Source: Spirochaetaceae bacterium (GTDB lineage Bacteria > Spirochaetota > Spirochaetia > DSM-27196 > SLST01). Taken from it: a stretch of 6,145 bases of DNA. Every line of letters begins with the position of its first letter. Positions within the stretch are counted from its first letter, which is position 1. This document shows, piece by piece, positions 1-6,145 of this stretch. The translations under genes and the position numbers were made by a program. The notes under the pieces were generated by a model. It ran no database searches. It was given only the letters and a program-made list of their open reading frames with translations, and was not told the origin of the DNA. The DNA lies in contig SKVA01000147.1 of the NCBI GenBank assembly GCA_007129695.1, forward strand, positions 1 to 6,145, written 5' to 3'.

Positions 1-153
1 CGTCGCAACCGGAGCCCCCGATTTGTGCGGTGGCGAGTACGCGGGAACGAACACTATCCGATCGTAACCGAGTCGCGCTCGAACCTCATCGGCGATCATC
101 AGGTGGCCTATATGGATCGGGTCGAATGTCCCGCCGAGCATCGCGACCTTCAT
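1..153 (-). CDS. nadD: Nicotinate-nucleotide adenylyltransferase NadD, N-terminal part (runs off the window)
   Basis: Reading the minus strand from ATG at 153-151 gives 51 residues that stay open to the window edge. The start MKVAMLGGTFDPIHIGHL carries the nucleotidyltransferase signature GGTFDPIHxGH, with the HxGH nucleotide-binding motif at residues 14-17. The NadD-typical segment FVPAYSPPHK follows at about residues 35-44. The family adenylates nicotinate mononucleotide with ATP to make deamido-NAD in the cytoplasm, a step of NAD synthesis. The usual length is about 190-220 residues, so roughly three quarters is missing. The ATG overlaps the obg stop as ATGA, which points to translational coupling; only a weak purine run (GAGAG) lies upstream. 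The sequence favours NadD over CoaD because of the GGTFDP start and PPHK, although both belong to the same superfamily. Confidence 0.93.
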   Translation of the reverse strand, partial: MKVAMLGGTFDPIHIGHLMIADEVRARLGYDRIVFVPAYSPPHKSGAPVAT

Positions 154-1163
154 TCGGTGAGCTCTCGCCCGGTCCCGGCTGCATGCGAAGCGGCTCTCCG
201 CAACAGTTCGCCGGCTAGCTCGCGAATTCCAGTCCCGGTCACCGCCGAAACCAGCAGCACCCGGTCGTCGGGACAAGCCGCCCGCAGCTCATCCGCTCGC
301 TCATCGCCGTCGACAAGGTCGACCTTGTTCCCGACGATGATACGCGGTTTGCCGGTCAGCTCCACGTCAAACCCCAAGAGTTCCTCTTCGAGCATTCGCA
401 CCGTCGCGGCCGGATCCGGCTCGTCGAGCGCGACGACGTAGGCCAGAATACGCGTTCGCGAGATGTGCCGCAGAAACTCATGACCCAGACCGACGCCACG
501 CGCGGCGCCCTCGATCAGTCCGGGAATGTCGGCGATGACGAGCTCGCGACTATCCAGAAAGAGGACTCCCAGATTCGGGATCTTGGTCGTGAACGGATAC
601 GGCGCGACCGCGGGTCGTGCCGCGGTCAGCCTTCCGAGCAGGCTCGACTTGCCGGCGTTCGGTCGACCGACCAGGCCCACGTCCGCGATGAGTCGTAGCT
701 CTATCTCAAGTTCGATCGAATCGCCCGGTTCGCCAGGCTGCGCGAAACGGGGGGTCTGATGCCGCGACGTCGCGAAGTGCGCGTTACCCTTGCCTCCGCG
801 GCCACCGGACAGCAGCAGATAATCGGCCGAATCGACTGCGTCCCACAGCGTATCGCCGGTAGCTCGGTCGCGCACGACCGTCCCCGGAGGTACTTCGACC
901 ACGGCGGGCGCGCCGGCGCGTCCGCTGCGGTTGCGCCCCCGACCCGGTTGTCCGTTCTCACCGTGTATTTCGTGCGAACGCGCCAGATGGGCGAGCGTGC
1001 GCAGCGCGTCGTTCACCACGAACGAAACGTCACCGCCGCGTCCACCGTCGCCCCCATCGGGACCGCCTTTAGGACGATACTTCTCCCTGAGAAAAGAGAT
1101 TGCGCCGGCTCCACCCGATCCTGATGAAGCGCGAACGGTTACTCGGTCTACGAATTCCTGCAA
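150..1163 (-). CDS. obg: Obg family GTPase (ribosome assembly)
   Basis: The 337-residue protein is the essential Obg GTPase, which acts in late assembly of the large ribosomal subunit and in growth control. Residues 1-158 form the glycine-rich Obg domain (FLREKYRPKGGPDGGDGGRGG at 24-44, and SGGRGGKGNAHFATS at 119-133). The G domain follows: G1 GRPNAGKSS at 166-174, switch I/G2 PFTTKIPNLGV at 190-200, G3 DIPGLIEGA at 212-220, G4 NKVD at 279-282, and G5 SAV at 306-308. It ends soon after, so the optional OCT domain of longer homologues is absent; this is the short form. The start is TTG at 1163: a TGA lies five codons upstream in frame, the only other upstream option is CTG, and no internal Met occurs before residue 257. 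GAAGG at 1177-1173 is a suitable ribosome binding site. The stop overlaps nadD by 4 bp. Switch I has Lys where many homologues have Leu. Confidence 0.97.
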   Translation of the reverse strand: MQEFVDRVTVRASSGSGGAGAISFLREKYRPKGGPDGGDGGRGGDVSFVVNDALRTLAHLARSHEIHGENGQPGRGRNRSGRAGAPAVVEVPPGTVVRDRATGDTLWDAVDSADYLLLSGGRGGKGNAHFATSRHQTPRFAQPGEPGDSIELEIELRLIADVGLVGRPNAGKSSLLGRLTAARPAVAPYPFTTKIPNLGVLFLDSRELVIADIPGLIEGAARGVGLGHEFLRHISRTRILAYVVALDEPDPAATVRMLEEELLGFDVELTGKPRIIVGNKVDLVDGDERADELRAACPDDRVLLVSAVTGTGIRELAGELLRRAASHAAGTGRELTE

Positions 1164-1172
1164 AAACCACAG

Positions 1173-1177
1173 CCTTC
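1173..1177 (-). promoter_or_regulatory. Ribosome binding site deciding the TTG start of obg
   Basis: On the minus strand GAAGG sits 9 nt upstream of the TTG at 1163 in the short rpmA-obg gap. It supports TTG rather than the CTG at 1172, which directly adjoins this motif. A short GGCC/GGCT stem-loop (about 1184-1171, one G-U pair) could partly mask it, but the stem is only four pairs. Confidence 0.55.
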
Positions 1178-1190
1178 AGGGCCGGCGGTA

Positions 1191-1448
1191 TCAGTTCTCC
1201 GACGGTGAGATCGAAATGTGACGCCGGCCCCTCCGCTCGTGAAAGACAACCGTACCGTTTGCCTTCGCGAAAAGCGTGTCGTCGCGTCCGATTCCGACAT
1301 TCTCACCGGGATGAAACTGCGTCCCCCGCTGCCGCACCAGAATTGAACCCGCCGTGACGCGCTCGCCGCCAAAGCGTTTGACACCGAGTCGCTGCGCGTG
1401 TGAGTCGCGCCCGTTCTTGCTGCTGCCGCCACCCTTTTTATGAGCCAT
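1191..1448 (-). CDS. rpmA: 50S ribosomal protein L27 (bL27), without N-terminal leader
   Basis: The 85-residue basic protein begins MAHKKGGGSSKNGRDSHAQR and continues LGVKRFGGE, the highly conserved L27 N-terminus; GSILVRQRGTQFHPGENVG and LFAKANGTVVF follow. L27 sits in the large subunit, and its N-terminal tail reaches towards the peptidyl transferase centre. The length is normal. The start is fixed by GAGGAG 6 nt upstream; an in-frame TAG at 1472-1470 lies eight codons upstream, with no ATG, GTG, TTG or CTG between. So the protein cannot carry the roughly nine-residue leader (LQFFA type) that Prp removes in Firmicutes. It lies 10 nt after the prp stop and about 27 nt before obg, within the L21-L27-Obg operon. 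Confidence 0.98.
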   Translation of the reverse strand: MAHKKGGGSSKNGRDSHAQRLGVKRFGGERVTAGSILVRQRGTQFHPGENVGIGRDDTLFAKANGTVVFHERRGRRHISISPSEN

Positions 1449-1454
1449 TCCAGT

Positions 1455-1460
1455 CTCCTC
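1455..1460 (-). promoter_or_regulatory. Shine-Dalgarno sequence of rpmA
   Basis: GAGGAG on the minus strand, 6 nt before the rpmA ATG. It overlaps the prp stop codon (TGAGGAG), so ribosomes terminating on prp sit on the rpmA initiation site. This fixes the short L27 start. Confidence 0.8.
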
Positions 1461-1791
1461 AATTCCTTTCTACACGAACCGTCACGTCAGCCGGTGCCTC
1501 TTGTGCGATCCGGACAAGGCCCGTGACCAGCACATCGGTTACGCCGCGCAACCACTGCCGGTCGGCGTCCCGATTCGCGACGCCGACGCTCAACCTGCCG
1601 CGCGTGGGGGCATCCGCGGTTACGCACAGATCGTTCGTGCGTTCGCGTTCCAGAAGCGCATCTACTGCGGCCCGGACGATCCCGGTAACCGCGGCGCACA
1701 CCACGCTCACGCCGGCGTCGGTCGGCGCGTGCCCCTCCATCAGGAGAGACTCGACGCATCCGTCGGCCAGGCGGAGATCGACGCGGATCAC
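1459..1791 (-). CDS. prp: Prp-like (YsxB family) cysteine protease homologue
   Basis: This 110-residue protein lies between rplU and rpmA, the usual place of the YsxB/Prp family. In Firmicutes Prp cuts a short leader off L27 before it enters the ribosome. The family signature is present: EGHAPTDAGVSVVCAAVTG at about residues 19-37, with His21 (in GHA) and Cys32 (in VCAAV) matching the catalytic dyad by position and context. The hydrophobic helix after Cys32 and a C-terminal strand-like end (DVTVRVERN) also fit. The length matches the family. It starts at GTG 1791, immediately after the rplU stop (TAG then GTG, no gap), probably by translational coupling; GAAGAG about 14 nt upstream is a poor ribosome binding site. 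The oddity is that the neighbouring L27 has no leader. Family membership is well supported; the substrate is unknown here. Confidence 0.85.
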   Translation of the reverse strand: MIRVDLRLADGCVESLLMEGHAPTDAGVSVVCAAVTGIVRAAVDALLERERTNDLCVTADAPTRGRLSVGVANRDADRQWLRGVTDVLVTGLVRIAQEAPADVTVRVERN

Positions 1792-2103
1792 CTATCCGGT
1801 GATCTCTTCGACCCTGATAACCGAGTACGGCTGTCGATGACCGGCGGTTCGCTTGTAGCGTTTTCGCCTCTTGTACTTGTGCACAATGACTTTGTCAGCG
1901 CGCACATGCTCCTCGACGACGGCCTTTACGCGCGCCCCCGACACGTACGGGTCACCGACCTTCACTTCATCGTCGGTCCGCAGCATCAGAACGGTGTCGT
2001 ATTCGACGATCGACCCGGTATCGGAAGCGATCCGGTCGATCGTCAACGTCGACCCCTTCTCAGCCTTGTACTGACTACCCAGAATTTCTACCATGGCATA
2101 CAT
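1792..2103 (-). CDS. rplU: 50S ribosomal protein L21 (bL21)
   Basis: The 103-residue protein starts MYAMVEILGSQYKAEKGS, the standard L21 N-terminus (MYAxVExxGxQYK), and ends with the conserved basic stretch HKYKRRKRYKRTAGHRQPYS followed by VIRVEEITG. It binds 23S rRNA in the large subunit. The ATG at 2103 is chosen over the in-frame GTG at 2121 and ATG at 2118 because it gives the family N-terminus and has GGAAGGG 6 nt upstream. It is the first gene of the ribosomal cluster; its TAG stop touches the GTG of the prp gene. Length is normal for the family. Expression probably starts from the promoter in the gap to gltD. Confidence 0.98.
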   Translation of the reverse strand: MYAMVEILGSQYKAEKGSTLTIDRIASDTGSIVEYDTVLMLRTDDEVKVGDPYVSGARVKAVVEEHVRADKVIVHKYKRRKRYKRTAGHRQPYSVIRVEEITG

Positions 2104-2109
2104 CGGAGA

Positions 2110-2116
2110 CCCTTCC
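2110..2116 (-). promoter_or_regulatory. Shine-Dalgarno sequence of rplU
   Basis: GGAAGGG on the minus strand ends 6 nt before ATG at 2103. It overlaps the alternative upstream starts at 2121 and 2118, which argues that those are not used. Confidence 0.75.
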
Positions 2117-2144
2117 ATCACTTAGAGGTACTGTAAATAACACA

Positions 2145-2163
2145 ATTATCGCAGACTGGTCAA
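2145..2163 (-). promoter_or_regulatory. Candidate promoter of the rplU operon (extended -10)
   Basis: In the only AT-rich gap, the minus strand reads TGCGATAAT at 2153-2145. This is an extended -10 (TGn plus GATAAT, five of six matches to TATAAT) that can work without a good -35. Initiation would fall near 2138, giving a leader of about 35 nt before rplU, too short for a structured autoregulatory leader. TTGACC at 2163-2158 is a good -35 match but lies only 7 nt from GATAAT; paired at 17-18 nt spacing it would need a poor -10 (TTATTT or TATTTA). Both are inferred by eye. Confidence 0.5.
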
Positions 2164-2175
2164 GGAATCGATTCC
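2164..2175. repeat. 12-bp perfect palindrome GGAATCGATTCC between gltD and rplU
   Basis: GGAATCGATTCC is its own reverse complement. It begins directly after the gltD stop (2178-2176) and directly adjoins the TTGACC hexamer of the rplU promoter region. As RNA it would give at best a four-pair stem with no T-run after it, so it is not a convincing terminator. It could be a binding site for a dimeric regulator of the rplU operon, or chance. Confidence 0.4.
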
Positions 2176-3655
2176 CTATGTAGCCCCGGTCGCCAGGTAA
2201 CGATCGATCTCCCGCGCCGCGCCGCGCCCCTCCTTGATGGCCCAGACGACCAGACTCTGGCCTCGCCGCGCATCACCGGCTGCGAACACCTTGTCGCGAC
2301 TGGTCCGAAACGCATCGAAGTCGGCGGCGATATTGCTCCGTGGATCGGTCTTGAGCCCGATTCGTTCGATCACGTCGGGCTCGGGACCAAGAAAACCCAT
2401 TGCAAGGAGCACCAGATCGGCTTTCCACTCCTCTTCTGACCCGGGCACTTCGGTAAAGGAGGGACGTTCACCCGGCTCCTTGGTCCAGCGCACGCGAACG
2501 GTCCGAACGCCGGTAACCGCCCCATTGCGCCCGCCGATGAACTCTTTCGTCAGTATCCCGTACTCACGGGGATCACGATCGAAGACCGCGTCGACCTCCT
2601 CGTGACCGTAGTCCTGCTTGAACAGCCGGGGGTAGGTCGGCCACGGAGAGTCGGCGTCGCGAGTGATCGACGGCTTGGGGAGCAACTCGAAGTTCACCAG
2701 CGACGCGCACCCGTGGCGCATGCTCGTCCCGATGCAGTCGTTTCCGGTGTCGCCACCGCCGATCACGATCACGTTCTTGCCGGCCGCAGAGATGAAGCCC
2801 GAAGATCCGTTGACACTCGCCCCGCCGGCAACCGGGAGCCGTCCCGAGTCGAGAAGCGTCTTCGTATTCGCGTGCAGGAACTCCATCGCGTAGTGGATGC
2901 CCGCAAGCTCGCGTCCTGGCGCAGGAAGATCGCGCGGCCTGGTGGCACCGCACGCAAGGAGCACCGCGCCGTACTCCCGAACCAGCTGCTCGGGGTCGAT
3001 GTCGCGACCAACCCAGCTGTTCGGGCGGAACTCAATCCCTTCGGCCGCCATGATCGCGTTGCGCCGCTCGACCAGTTGCTTGTCGAGCTTCATGTTCGGA
3101 ATACCGTACATCAGCAGGCCGCCGATTCGATCGTGGCGCTCAAAGACGGTCACCAGGTGCCCCGCCTTGTTCAGCTGGTCGGCGGCTGCAAGCCCGGCCG
3201 GTCCGCTGCCGACGATCGCTACGCGCCGGCCGGTCCGGTGGGCCGGCGGCCGTGGCTTCATCAACCCGCTCTCATACGCGCGGTCGATGATCGTCACTTC
3301 GTTGTCCTTGATCGTCACCGGAGGCTCGTTGATCCCGAGCACGCACGCGCTTTCGCACGGCGCAGGGCACACGCGTCCGGTGTACTCGGGGAAGTTGTTC
3401 GTCTTGAGCAGTCGCCAGAACGCTTCATCCCACTTCCCGCGATAGATCAGATCGTTCCACTCGGGAATCAGGTTATCGACCGGACACCCGAAGCTCGACT
3501 GGCAGAACGGTACGCCGCAGTCCATGCACCGCGCTCCCTGCTCCTGCCGCTCGGCTTCGTCCAGGTGTTCGTGAAACTCGTTGAAGTCGTGGATCCGCTC
3601 GGTCGGCGGTCGGTCGATGACTGTTTTCCGACGATGCTCCATGAATCCAGTGGGC

Positions 3656-3663
<8 letters not shown>
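2176..3663 (-). CDS. gltD: Glutamate synthase small subunit (NAD(P)H-dependent, beta subunit)
   Basis: The 495-residue GltD subunit oxidises NAD(P)H and passes electrons through FAD and iron-sulfur clusters to GltB. The N-terminal ferredoxin-like region has Cys46, 49, 54 and 60 (RCMDCGVPFCQSSFGCP) and Cys99, 103 and 107 (CPAPCESAC), the expected cluster ligands. The FAD site GSGPAG is at 152-157 and the pyridine-nucleotide site GGGDTG at 302-307. The second FAD motif, AGDARRGQSLVVWAI, is at 462-476. The start ATG at 3663 gives the usual N-terminus MGKPTGFMEHRR and has GGGAGG 6 nt upstream; an upstream in-frame start at 3699 would add 12 residues lying inside gltB. It overlaps the gltB stop by 8 bp (ATGGGTAA), so the subunits are probably translationally coupled. 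Length is normal. Related flavoproteins (dihydropyrimidine dehydrogenase, NfnB) share the fold, but the adjacent gltB settles the identity. NADH versus NADPH preference is not readable. Confidence 0.97.

Positions 3664-6145
<2,482 letters not shown>

Noticed and set aside
1164..1190. Possible terminator between rpmA and obg (small stem followed by TTTTT)
   Set aside because: The stem has only four pairs with one G-U, and the T-run is separated from it and runs into the obg start codon; a terminator here would also cut the operon.
2101..2121. Longer L21 starting at 2121 or 2118
   Set aside because: The extra residues MMEGSP are not part of the L21 family N-terminus, and they overlap the Shine-Dalgarno of the ATG at 2103.
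1501..2136. A 211-codon plus-strand open frame opposite prp and rplU
   Set aside because: It spans the reverse of two well-supported genes and the promoter gap; nothing in its translation resembles a known family.

Overview
The window is a dense, GC-rich piece of an ordinary bacterial chromosome. All seven recognisable genes lie on the minus strand, so the biological order runs from high to low coordinates: gltB (3' part only) - gltD - [72-bp gap] - rplU - prp/ysxB-like - rpmA - obg - nadD (5' part only). I see no convincing gene on the plus strand, no tRNA or rRNA, no mobile element, no CRISPR array and no defence system. All complete genes look intact, with no frameshift.

Region 1 (3656-6145 and 2176-3663) encodes the two subunits of glutamate synthase (GOGAT). 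The large subunit GltB enters the window already in its central region and carries the FMN/3Fe-4S synthase domain and the C-terminal beta-helix domain. The small subunit GltD overlaps it by 8 bp and has a strong Shine-Dalgarno sequence. Together they convert glutamine plus 2-oxoglutarate into two glutamates, with GltD feeding electrons from NAD(P)H.

Region 2 (2104-2175) is the only real intergenic gap. It holds a 12-bp perfect palindrome next to the gltD stop codon, then a plausible extended -10 promoter, then the rplU Shine-Dalgarno sequence. No strong terminator is visible for gltBD, so some read-through into the next operon is possible.

Region 3 (1-2103) is a tightly packed ribosome-biogenesis cluster: L21, a Prp-type cysteine protease homologue, L27, the GTPase Obg, then NadD of NAD biosynthesis. 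Junctions are tight (zero gap for rplU/prp, 10 nt for prp/rpmA, 26 or so nt for rpmA/obg, ATGA overlap for obg/nadD), which suggests one transcription unit with translational coupling.

Organism: the order rplU-prp-rpmA-obg-nadD, high GC, and an L27 without the cleavable leader found in Firmicutes and Fusobacteria would fit a GC-rich spirochaete (for example a Spirochaeta-like lineage). This is inference from gene order and recalled family features, with moderate confidence at most. The most interesting observation is that the Prp homologue keeps its putative catalytic His and Cys, yet the L27 beside it has no leader to cleave. I found no undescribed system beyond that.
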